A stretch of 64,000 bases of DNA from Periconia sp. R9002. Taxonomy: Eukaryota > Ascomycota > Dothideomycetes > Pleosporales > Periconiaceae. The notes under the pieces were generated by a model. The model had not been told where the DNA came from, did not search any database, and worked only from the letters and a program-made list of their open reading frames with translations. A program made the position numbers and the translations under genes. This document shows, piece after piece, positions 1-10,464 of this stretch (position 1 is its first letter; every line of letters begins with the position of its first letter). The stretch is from contig JAMAHW010000004.1 of NCBI GenBank assembly GCA_023627715.1, forward strand, positions 434,001-498,000, given 5' to 3'.

Positions 1-562
1 GGCGCATTCGCTTCTTGTATCTGTCCAACTGTTCACCTTCACTAGGCACTCGGCGACGCCATTCCTCGATTGCCCTATCCCTCGTACTCTGGCTGCGCGA
101 CTTGGCCGCCAATTTGAGCCTTTCAGTCTGGGTAGAGATGGAGTTCTGGATCTTCTCTACGCGCTGTGCGAGGGCCAAGTTCTCGATAAAGTCGAACATG
201 GTCAGCTGTTCCACGGGTGGAAAGAAAGCTGCTTCCTCAGCATCCGAGTCATCTTGGTATACAGAGCTGTTGGAAAAAGATGTGGAGCGGGAAAGAACTG
301 GTCTCAGCGCATTGGATGGACTGTTGGCCAGCAAAGCTTCGGCCCCTTGTGCTGCCTCTGCTGTAGATTTGGACGGTGGATCGGATGCGCCTAGCTCGGG
401 TTGCGAGGGTAGCGGCTTCGTAGGGTCGGCCATGATGGGGAAGTCTTCGGGCACAGAGTCCAAACTGGAGGGGCTTCGGCGGTGGAAGGGTCTTTTTAAA
501 TATCGCGGGGGAGAAGCTATAGCCATGTTGGTCAGCTGGTGTTGGGCGTTTGTGTGACCCAT
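1..562 (-). CDS. Hypothetical protein, N-terminal part (cut by window edge)
   Basis: An open minus-strand frame runs from an ATG at 562 to the window edge without a stop, giving 187 residues. A second in-frame ATG lies at 526. The protein is hydrophilic, with a Ser/Pro-rich first half (SPSSLDSVPEDFP, LRPVLSRSTSFSNSS) and then a conserved-looking stretch (PPVEQLTMFDFIENLALAQR) followed by a charged, probably helical segment rich in Arg, Lys and Gln. There is no signal peptide or membrane span in the visible part. I do not recognise the family. It is divergent from SMC1, with 792 bp between the two start codons, so the two may share a promoter region. The frame quality and acidic/Ser composition make it a likely real gene, but its function is unknown and the C-terminus lies outside the window. 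Confidence 0.6.
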   Translation of the reverse strand, partial: MGHTNAQHQLTNMAIASPPRYLKRPFHRRSPSSLDSVPEDFPIMADPTKPLPSQPELGASDPPSKSTAEAAQGAEALLANSPSNALRPVLSRSTSFSNSSVYQDDSDAEEAAFFPPVEQLTMFDFIENLALAQRVEKIQNSISTQTERLKLAAKSRSQSTRDRAIEEWRRRVPSEGEQLDRYKKRMR

Positions 563-1354
563 GCCCGAGTCTCCTGAACACAAGGAAAGGAAAGAAAGGA
601 AAACTGCCAAGTCGAGTGGAGAGGTGTTGAACAGAGGAATGAAACAGAGCAAGATAACGGGACATACCAGGTGCAGATATAAATTAGGGAACAGTTAGAA
701 CAATACCCCGCCAGGCATGGATGGCAAAAAGCTCGAGACCCTGGATCTGCGTGTGATGTGCGATGTAAGGCCTGTTTTAGGCTGCGATATCGCGGGTTCG
801 TTGAGCGCGAACGCTTTCAGAGGGCTGTTGTGAAGGCGTGGTGAAGAGGCGGACGATGATTGGGAGAAGCGAGAGAGCTTGCAACGTCAGGAGCGGTTGC
901 CACTGTCTACTGCGTGATGGCAGTGAGGGTCACGAGGCACGAGGTAATGATGAATAATGCGCGTACCTGGCACCCAGCGTGAGCAACAGATGAGTAGAGT
1001 AGAGTAGACGAAGGAGACGAAGGGCGGAGTGGTGGGAGGGTTGTTCTGTCCAAGGATATGTAGGTACGAGGCTAGGTAGATGAGACGACGCTGTGCGTCA
1101 CCGGCGGGGAGTGTACAGCAGCTAGCTAGCTCCAGGTTCCCCAGCCCACATTGATTGATGCTTACGGCGGACCCTTGATGCCAGCCGCGCAATCTTCGGG
1201 GCCGCTGCGGGCAATCGCGTCGACGCGACAATCCACACCCGCTAACAACTACCACCACCCATCGCTATCCCACACCACACCACACCACACCACACCAGGG
1301 CCCGGTCCACGCCCTTGTATCGCGTCTCTGCCACTGCGCACCTCAATCGCGAAA
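563..1354. other. Divergent intergenic region upstream of SMC1
   Basis: This is the space between the start codons of the truncated minus-strand gene and SMC1. It contains no convincing coding frame. Visible elements are a perfect 14-bp GC-rich palindrome at 1215-1228 and a short tandem CCACA repeat (about five units, 1270-1297), both within 140 bp of the SMC1 start codon. Confidence 0.6.
1215..1228. promoter_or_regulatory. Palindrome with two opposed MCB-like cores, SMC1 promoter
   Basis: TCGCGTCGACGCGA is a perfect 14-bp palindrome. It holds CGCGT and ACGCG cores on both strands, 127 bp upstream of the SMC1 ATG. ACGCG is the core of the MluI cell-cycle box bound by MBF-type factors, which drive G1/S genes including cohesin genes in yeasts. 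That this site is functional is inference. Confidence 0.35.
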
Positions 1355-4300
1355 ATGGGCAAGCTCGTGCGCCTCGAGCTTTACAGTAAGCCGCGCGCCT
1401 GCGCCATCCTGTTGCAATCCTAACCACCTTTACCAGACTTCAAGACCTATCGCGGCAAACATGTCCTTCCCTTCGGCGATTCATACTTTACCTCCATCAT
1501 CGGCCCCAATGGATCAGGAAAGTCAAACAGCATGGACGCCATCTCCTTCGTCCTAGGTATCAAGTCCGCTTCTTTGCGATCGCGCGAATTGCGCGAGCTG
1601 GTATACCGGGGCCGCATCATTCAGACAAGCAAGACGGCCGTGGATGATGCCCAGAATCCTCAAGAGGAGCCCGCCCCCGAGACCCAAGAGGACGATTCGC
1701 AGAAGGGTGACCCTAAGACAGCTTGGGTCGAAGCCGTTTTCGAAGATGATGCCGACCAACTGCACCGGTGGCGCCGCACAATCACTACCGCTGGCCAGAG
1801 CGAGTATCGCATCAATGGGCGGGTCGTCACTGCAAAGTCATATAACGAAGCTCTCGAGGAGCACGGCATCTTGGTCAAAGCTCGCGCTTTTCTCATTCCT
1901 CAGGGAGAGGTAGAAGAGGTTGCCAAAAAGCCCCCAAAGGAGATCACGTACATGATTGAGCAAATCTCCGGAAGTCTGGAGAAGAAAGCCGACTATGAAA
2001 AGCTCAAAGCCGAAGCCGATGAAGCCGCCGAAGACAACTCTCAATTTCTTCATCAGCGCCGCCAGATCAACGCCGAGATCAAAACGTACACCGAGCTGGA
2101 GGCCGAGGCAAAGGCTTTTGAGCGCAAAGTCGCCGAGCGGGATGAGGCCAACGTAACTCACATCATGTGGAAGCTTTACCACCACCAACAGCTCATCCAA
2201 AAGGCCCGCGACAAGATTTCGAGCCATCAGGAAGAGCTGAAGGAGCACAAGCGCGGAGTGGAGAAATACCAGCAAAAGGTCAACGAAGCCACTCAGGCTG
2301 AGGCAAAGGTCAAACGCGACATCTCCAAAACCAACAACAGCATCAGTGCAAAAGCCAAAGAGGTGGAAGATGCGCAAAACAGACTCGTTCCCGTGGAGGA
2401 GAAGATCCGGATCACTGAGCAAGAAGTGGCCAAGCTGGACGAAAGGATTGTCGCTCTCGAAAAGGAGCGCGATTCTCAGTCTACTGCCCTCGCCGATTTA
2501 GACAAGAAACTTGCTCAGGTCAAGGCCGCGGAAGAAAAGTGGGAGGCCGAGCGCGCTGCTGCTGCCCAGCAGCAGGGCCGTGAACTCACTGCCCAAGATG
2601 AGCAAGAGTACAACCGACTACGTAGCGAGGTTTCTAAGCAAACGCACGCCAACCAGGTAGAAATCGATCGATTGAGACGAGAAGTTGGCACAGAGAGAGA
2701 GCATGCGCGCAATCTCCAGCAAAAGGTCGACGGGTATCAGAGCACTGTCGATAGGTTGAGTGAAGAAGTTTCTCAGCTTCAAGAGCGCCTCAAAGACCGC
2801 AAAACGACTTTGAAGGAGCTACAGAAAGAAAGGGCAGCCAAAAAACAAGAACTGAATAAGATCCAGTCCGACCGACAGCACATACACTCTCAATATACTG
2901 AATGGAACCAGAACCTCCAAGAAATTCTATACAAACTTAGAAATGCAGAGTCTGGTCGTCGGGAAACGAGGAGGGACCAGCAAACCCGCGAGGTCGTCTT
3001 GAAAATGAAGCGCGCATTTGGTGTGGGCGTTCGAGGGCGTCTCAAAGACCTGATCAAGCCTAAACAGAAGAAGTACGACACGGCTGTCGGCACCCTTATC
3101 GGACGAAACATGGATGCCGTAATAGTAGACACGGATCAGATTGCTAGGGATTGTATTCAATTCCTCAAGGAAGAGAAGCTGTTTCAGATGACCATCATTC
3201 CTCTCGATTCCGTTACCATTTCCACCATTAACCAGAACCTCAAAGGCATGCATGAAGGTATGCGCCTTGGCATTGACTGCATCGATTATCCGCCGCATCT
3301 TGAACGAGCTATTTCGTCCATTTGCGGAGATGCCGTCATTTGTGACACCTTGAAGTTGGCCCGATATCTGCGTTTCGAGAAAAATCCCCCCATACAATCT
3401 AAGGCGGTCACGCTCGATGGCAGTGTCATCTCTAGAAGCAGTAACATGACGGGTGGAACTATGCATGGCTCTGGCAACAATCAACAACAGCAGTGGGGTG
3501 ATCAGGAGATTGAGACTCTGCAGCACAAAGCCGAAGGTATTCGGGCACAGCTTGCCGCTCTTCCAAACCTGGATGCAAGGCGAAGAGAGGAAGACCAATT
3601 GACAATCGAGTTGAATGCGCTTGATGATCAGATACGGCAATATCAAAATGAGATCAATACTCTGGATCGTAATGTTAAGGACCGTACAAAGGAGCTCAAC
3701 CACGACCTCGGCCTCCTGAGGCAAGAGAAACCAAAGTACGAGGAAGCTGCACAGCGGTTGCGAAACAAGGAGGAGGATCTTCGGAATACCGAAGTCAGTG
3801 TGAACTCAGTCGCTGATCAAGTTTTTGCTGCTTTCTGTCAACGACTTGGTTATGCTTCTATCCGCGATTACGAGGCACAGCAGGGAACGGCTCAACAAGA
3901 AGCGGCTGAGAAGCGCCTTGTTTTCCGGAAGCAACGCAGCACTCTAGAAAACATGCGATCCAATGTCCAACAACGTCTCAATGCTGTTTTGGAGCGTATC
4001 AAAAGCGCGGAAGAAAAGCGAGATCGGAACCACATCTCTCTTGAGGGTCATCACGCCGAGCAAGAAGAGCTGCAAAATTCTATTGATCACTTCAAAGCCG
4101 AGCTTGAAGAGTTGCAAGAACGTCTGACGGAGTTAGAGCAGAAAAAGAACGAGCGCACAGCTATGGTTAAGGAAGCGCGGCGCAAGCTTGATTCTCGGAA
4201 TGAAAAAGTCAGAGGCGTCTTAAAGGATGTCGATGACCAGGAACAGATTATCAAGAGCCGGGCTGCTGAGCGTTACAATCTGCTCAAGAAATGTCGTCTG

Positions 4301-5300
4301 GACGAAATCAAGATACCCCTGACAGCCGATTCTGCTCCCTTGACGTCCCTTCCCATGACCGATACCGCCCGCCAGGACCCAGATGAAATGGATGTCGATC
4401 AACCAGACAACACCCAGATCGAACAGCCAACATTTGACGACTACGGCATCGAGCCCGACTTTGAACAGCTGGATGAAGAACTTCGCGTCGAGCTCGACGA
4501 GATTCTTGAAGACGAGGACGCCGAGGATGACCAGATCCAAATTCGGGCGACGACGCGCTTGAAGGATGCCGAAGGCAAACTGACAGACGCCATTGCCACC
4601 TTGGACGCCGAAATTAGCAAAGCCAACCCCAACATGAAAGCCTCGGAACGCCTCGTCACAGCCAAGGAAAAGCTGGAACAAATCGAAACGAGCTTCACCG
4701 CGGCCCGCAAGCGCGCCCTGGAGGCCAAAGCCCGCTTCGAAGAAGTCAAGGAGAAACGCTTCGAGCTCTTCATGAAGGCTTACGACCATATCCACGACAA
4801 CATCCTGCAAGTGTACCAGAAACTCACCGAGTCTGAGCAATTCCCGCTCGGTGGCACCGCATACTTAGATCTCGAAGACAGCACGGAGCCGTACCTCGCG
4901 GGCGTAAAGTACCACGCCATGCCGCCGCTCAAGCGTTTCCGCGACATGGAGCACCTCTCGGGAGGCGAGCGCACCATTGCCGCCCTGGCCCTCATCTTCG
5001 CCATCCACTCGTACCAGCCGTCGCCCTTCTTTGTGCTCGACGAGGTCGACGCTGCGCTCGACAATGTCAATGTCGGTCGTGTCGCCAAGTACATTACCAA
5101 GAATGCCGGCCCCGGCACGCAATTTATCGTCATCACGCACAAGGCGGGTCTGTTCCAGGAGAGTGAGACGTTGGTGGGTATCATGAGGGATCAGAGTAAG
5201 ATGAGCAGTAAGGCTATTAGCTTGGATGTAAGTTTGCGTTCCCTGTTCTATGAGTCGGCAAGATATGCTAACATGTTTACAGTTGCGCAAGTACCAGTAA
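1355..5300 (+). CDS. smc1: Cohesin subunit SMC1
   Basis: This encodes the SMC1 ATPase of the cohesin ring, which holds sister chromatids together in the nucleus. Three exons (1355-1385, 1437-5227, 5283-5300) encode 1279 residues, normal for a fungal SMC1. The first exon gives MGKLVRLELY and joins to NFKTYRGKHV. The Walker A motif GPNGSGKS is at residues 33-40. A long coiled coil follows, then a hinge around residues 555-680 (TLIGRNMDAVIVDTDQ), a second coiled coil with an acidic patch, the signature LSGGERT near 1183 and the Walker B FFVLDEVDAALD near 1208. The last exon encodes only LRKYQ and stop. If the 55-bp last intron (5228-5282) is retained, the frame stays open to 5773. The gene is convergent with the paraoxonase-family gene, 274 bp away. 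Identification is very secure. Confidence 0.97.
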
Positions 5301-5574
5301 ATATCGATCACTGGGGCATCATGGTGGTGGTAATACTGAGGTGTTCGGATTTTTGTTCATCGTCCCTTGGGAGTGCAAGGACGAGGACTGGAAAAATCAG
5401 GTGTAGTATTTGTATTTTCAGGGTCATACTTCGAATGGAAATGACATGTATAATCTTTTATTTTACGCCATCTTTGATCTCTCAATCTGAACCCCCGTTC
5501 ATCGTCTCCCTCTACCCTTTCCCCCACCAGAAACGTATACAAACACCAACCCCCTCCCCATCCCCACACACCTC

Positions 5575-6947
5575 TCACCCCCTAAACTCCAAAACTCCAT
5601 CCGCATACAAGCCCGACACCAGCCCAACACCCCTCCCCACATCCCTAACCACCGTCGAACTACTACAAAACCCCTCACTCATAAACAACGTCCTCAACCC
5701 GCTCTCCTCCCTCCACTCCCCCGCCCAACTCGGCGCAACACACCCACACGCCCTCCTCTCCTCCTCAACCTGACTGTCAACCACACACGCCCACCGCGTC
5801 TTACTCACCTCAAACAACCGAAACGGATCAGGGTGTCCCGCAAGCAGCAACGCGCCCGACGCATCCACACTCAAATTATCCACCGTGGCGGGCGTACGCA
5901 CTACTTTCTTCAACACGAGCGAATCATCCGCGTCCACGACATCGAACAAGTACACCCCAGGCTTCGAACTCGACCCCACAGCGAGCGTGCTCCTATTCAC
6001 CATCGCGACCCCATTCGCAAACGGCACACGCGCTACCACCCTACTCTTCCCCGGCTCATTAACATCGACGTACGTCACCGTGCCCCCCTTCACCCCCGAC
6101 CACGTCTCGATTTTCGACAAGATGGGCGACACAGCCGCGCGGATGTAATGGTCGTTCGTGACGTACAATTTCCCGCCTCCGAGCGAGTGGATCGCGTTTG
6201 GCGCGTGGAGGAGGGGGTGCTTGAAGGTTTGGCGGTGCGTGGCTGTTGCGGTGGTAAGGTCGAGGGTGAAGAGTTCGAGGCGGGATCCGTTGGTTAGGGC
6301 GTGGTTGACGACGTAGAGGGTTGAGGTGGGGCGGTCGTAGGAGAGGCCGAGGGGGTGGAATGTGGAGAGGGTGGTGAAGTTTTGGAGGGTTATGGGGTGG
6401 AGGGTTGGGTGCGGGTTGGTGTAGTTGTAGATGTAGAGGGCGCCGTGGGGGATGGGGAGGTCTGGGCGGAATGTTCCCTGGTCATGCGTTAATTCACTGA
6501 ATGTCTCTTTATATTCTTCTTCTCCCCCAACAGGAGTAACAAGAAAGAAAGAAACTTATCACCCACCATGACGGTATTCCACCGATCCCTCCCCTCATCG
6601 CACGAAAGAACCGCGACGCCGAATTCCTCGACCAACATCACATCCTCGCAATTCCTAATCTCGCCGATAAACCTCACTTTAACATCCTTGAAAGCGCTCT
6701 CGTCGCGGTACTCGACGAATTTACCCGTGCGATTGGCTAGGAGGGGTACGAAGCCTACGTAGCGGTCGTAGAGGAAGGGTGTGAAGATTGCCAAGGCAAG
6801 GATGGACTGGGTTTTGATTAATATTTGTTAATGGGGTTTTGGTTTGTTTGAAGATTGTGTAAGAGAGAGTGTTTTTATTTTTATTTTTTGTTTCTTTTTG
6901 TGAGGATATGGTGTTCTTACAATCGCGGTTTTCAATATGCCCGCCAT
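5575..6947 (-). CDS. Serum paraoxonase/arylesterase family protein
   Basis: This is a six-bladed beta-propeller esterase/lactonase-like protein of 389 residues. Exons are 6947-6921, 6806-6567 and 6477-5575. The tiny first exon plus the second give an N-terminal hydrophobic anchor (MAGILKTAISILALAIFTPF), as in mammalian PON proteins. Calcium-ligand signatures of the family are present: NCEDV (E63, D64), YVTNDHY, FANGVAM and DNLSVD. Of the PON1 catalytic His dyad, the second is kept (VVNH, H148), but the first falls in FHPLGLS, where Leu132 replaces the His of the mammalian PHG motif. The substrate is therefore uncertain; a lactonase, weak esterase or non-catalytic role are all possible. The donor after exon 2 (GTGGGT) was chosen because it alone keeps the frame. 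The protein is probably membrane-anchored on a lumenal or extracellular face. Confidence 0.82.
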
Positions 6948-7738
6948 ACTCGTTCGGTGTTCAGATGGGGCTGGCTGCGCCGCTGCGTTCGGACTTGACG
7001 AAACGGTGTAGTTTTGCAGGATTGTTTGGCTGGGGAAGAGGGGAAATTAAAGCTATGGAAGATGTCAACGACGTGGACAATGCATTGATTTCATTAAAGG
7101 ATTCGATGTCAAGACTGAAGAAAGTTGTCCTTTTTTTCTGTTGGAAAGGCCGACGACCACTGTGGTCAGCGGAGGGTTGCGGCTAGACATGGATGGATAC
7201 TAGCGTTTTTCGATGCCGGATTACGCATCACCTGGCTCACAGGTCGAGAGCAAATGGTATTGATGTTGATTGAATTTTTCTTCTTCTTGCCGTCAGCACG
7301 TCGTCCTATGCATAGAGATGCTGAGAATGAATAAGGGTCGGTTCTATTGTTGGGTTGGCATGGGTATATATGGGAACCGCTCAAGCTAACAATGTTCCAA
7401 TGGAAAAAGTTACATTTTGAAATCGACTCGATGTATTGCCGATGATTATTTGACGAAAGGGAACACAACGCGCTTGGTCAAAAAAAACTATAGTCTGTCG
7501 CTCAATAATAAAAGAGGGGTTGCCTCTTGGTGTACCAAGAGTAATGCTTGATCAAGCCTACTATGCAATTAAGAAGTTGGGAATCAAACCAACATCAAAA
7601 CCATCCCTCTATATGTATGCAAATGAAAAAATCATCGCCTTGGTCGCATAATGCAAAACCCATCTATGCTGCAACACAAGTGATATCTACAACGCCTACA
7701 GATGCTCAAGTGACAAAAGAGATATGGTGGTGATTCGT
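6948..7738. other. Intergenic region
   Basis: About 790 bp between the starts/ends of two minus-strand genes. It is relatively AT-rich, with T-tracts near 6870-6900 and A-tracts near 7480. Open frames here are short and lack coding character. It should hold the promoter of the paraoxonase-family gene and the 3' end of the lipase transcript. Confidence 0.5.
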
Positions 7739-10464
7739 TTAACTGGAGATTCCGTTATTCATGGATCGTTTCTTCCTCAACATCATGCCTCGAGTGCCGG
7801 AATAGTCGAATGGCAAATCAAATGAGCCTCTCTTTTGCCTGCCCAATTTACTGTTTTGCCTGATTCCGTCTGTGTTGTCATGAGCAGACCAGAGGCTTGC
7901 TCTTTGGGTAAAGTACGGATCAACCATGTACGAGTTCTCATCATCCGCAGAGTTGGCAGACGCTCGGTCTAAAGGAATGGCGTGCGATTCTACCCGAGGT
8001 GGTTCGGTTTCGTGTGATGAAGATATTTCGGAGTCAATCGATGAACATTGATGTTCTCCATGTTTGGGTTCTGGTGATATCTGAGGTGAACTTGGAATAG
8101 GGCTATGGACTGGACCATGAAATAGACGTTTGTAACGGAGTTCGGGAGAGCTAGGTGCTGTACAAGATGTCATACTAAGGTTTAGAGCAGAGCTATTGCG
8201 ACGGCCATAGGGTACAGAAGGGACGGAAGGAGTCGAAGGCGTTGAGAAAATCATCTGCCGGGTGGAAGGCCAAAGCTCCGGCACGCACGAAGGCGGGGAG
8301 CGCGGTGGGGATGGTGAAGATAGGAAATCGGATGTATTCGATTCGTCGTTTGAGGAAAAGTCACCGCCCGTCGAGGAACCATCTGGATCTGTGGAAGAGA
8401 TGGCGTCAACAATCGAGAACGACTTACTCATATCTAGCGATTTAGAATCACTTCTCTTCGGGTGAGATGGTAGACGGAGCTTGGGTGTGCGATGAGACGG
8501 TAGCTTCATGGGGCTTGAGAAGGGGGAAGATAGCTCTACCAAAGGATTGGGGTCATTTCGCTGGCCATCAAAGCGTGCTGTCTTTTGCAAGCGCCGGACT
8601 TTATTCAAATCCCCGCTTTGGGCGTTGAAGTTCCCCAGGCGTCGGATGGACTCGTTTTGGTTAAAATGGACATGGGGACGCATCTTATTAATACAATCGT
8701 ATAAAGCTAATTCGACAGCCACGTGATTCCGTATGCGTGATACCTTGGGCCAGGTTGCACGCTCACCCGTAAGTAGGCAATGCAACATGAACTCCGTGGT
8801 TGGGTTGCTCAGGATTTTGGGAAAGTTTGTGTAGGATATGGACGGAAAAATGGTAATGTCACCGGAATACCGTTGGCTCAGCACTGACCTCGCTTTTGTG
8901 ACAGCGTTAGGAAATACACCCATTTCCACGAGCATGTCAAGGCGGTGCAATGCTTCTCCTTTGGCAAAATTGGCCATGTTCTGTACCCAGCTGGGCCCTG
9001 CAGACTGCTCTCCCGCTTCGGGTTGAACAGATTCCTCTTCCTTGGCTAAGAACGGTACCACGTGAGGATTCACCTGCGACACGATGAAATGGTTCACGTT
9101 GAACATTTCGGCAAGGCGGTTCATGGGCAAATCGTTGTCGACGGAGCCATCAATCCATCCGTCATTGGGCGTTGGATCCCACGGAACCTCTTTCCCGGTA
9201 GCACGGTCTTTGGCTTTCAGAGAAGCTGCAGAGAAGATGAATGGAACGGAGCAAGATGCGCAACTGGAGAGAGGTCAGTATTTAATACACAGACAAAAAA
9301 TTTATGATATGCGAACTTACACAGCGGACCATATCATGACATCCGGGGCCGTGACGTAGTTGAGCAGCCTTGGCAATTCGTACATACCGGCGCTCGAGAC
9401 GGTAATGTTAAGAACTCGATGGGTCCGATTGTATGACTCTTGAAACGTCATGTCGCCTAGCATATTTCGCATAACTCTGGTGAGATGCGTAATGTCAAAC
9501 AGAGCGCCCTCTGTCAAAAACCGTGTAGCTTTGGTGATCAGGCTGTCTGCTTCTCCCACCTTTTCAAAGACTGCTAGGTCACCGTAGCAAAACTCGTCAA
9601 GCACGCCAGGAATTTCGGCATCAGACTTGGTGCACAATACGGCGCAAACAATGCTACCAGCGGAAGCACCCGAGATTATTCTGGGGAGAAGGCGTAGCTC
9701 CCACAGACATTTTACGACGCCTATGTGATTCATACCAAAAGTACCGCCCCCTGAAAGTAAAAGTGCCGTCCGCCCATACGCCTGACGAGCGCGTAGCAGT
9801 TCATCTAGAACAACGGACAACTTGAGCGAGCATTGAGATCCTTGTCTGGCGGCTACATCGGGCAATGCTGCTAGGAGTTGCACGACAGAATCGTTGTATC
9901 TTTCGATCAACTTCTTCGTGCCGATGTGAGAGTGCTTGTACAGGCGCAAGTCGCCCATACCACCAAGGTCGCGTGCCAGGGCAGTCCGAATCAAGTATAT
10001 CATCCGCTTCACATCACAGCTTATGCGAACATTGTCTATCTCCTGTAGGCGGGCTTTGAGCAAAGCATGATCGTATTCGGATGATTCGTCCTCGAGCTTC
10101 CAGGCATCGTTGCCCTCCAACGTATCCAGCTCGGTTGCAGCGGCTGTCCATTCCTCGTATGTTTCGGCCTGTGAAGGATTTTTAGCATGTGAAATAAGCA
10201 GGTGGCCAACTCACTGACTTCTTTCAGGCGCAAATATAACAATTGTTGGCGATCAGCCTCCGGGGAGACAGTTTCTGAGGGCTTGGACGAGCCATTGGTA
10301 GTCAAAAGCCCTAGTGGGTTCTTCGCCAGATGTAGGATGGGTGCTAGGAGGCTTTTCGAAGGCTGGCTTTTCAAACGTGCGTCTTCTCTTGCAGGCGATT
10401 TCTTTCCCTTCTCCACGTGGAACTGATGGCCTCCGGTGACCACGGTATCAGAAAAGAGGGACAT
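7739..10464 (-). CDS. Patatin-domain triacylglycerol lipase (TGL3/4/5-SDP1 type)
   Basis: This is likely a lipid-droplet lipase that hydrolyses triacylglycerol with a Ser-Asp dyad. Exons 10464-10219, 10168-9321 and 9263-7739 encode 872 residues, between yeast Tgl5 and Tgl4 in size. The N-terminal half has the helical region that precedes the patatin domain (LIRTALARDLGGMGDLRLYK). The oxyanion loop GGGTFGMNHIGV starts near residue 222, and the nucleophile elbow GASAG puts the serine at residue 251. The dyad Asp lies in GWIDGS (D403), followed by the family signature HFIVSQVNPHV. The C-terminal 350 residues are Ser/Pro-rich and look disordered, like the phosphorylated tails of Tgl4 and Tgl5. 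The start is uncertain: the frame stays open about 220 bp upstream of 10464 with no ATG, so an extra 5' exon is possible. Confidence 0.9.

Noticed and set aside
1270..1297. CCACA repeat as a telomere-like or CRISPR-like array
   Set aside because: Only about five perfect 5-bp units; a simple microsatellite in a promoter.
5301..5773. Plus-strand open frame continuing after SMC1
   Set aside because: The SMC1 family ends with the small spliced exon LRKYQ; the extension is low-complexity Pro/Ser sequence antisense to the paraoxonase-family gene and depends on an unspliced intron.
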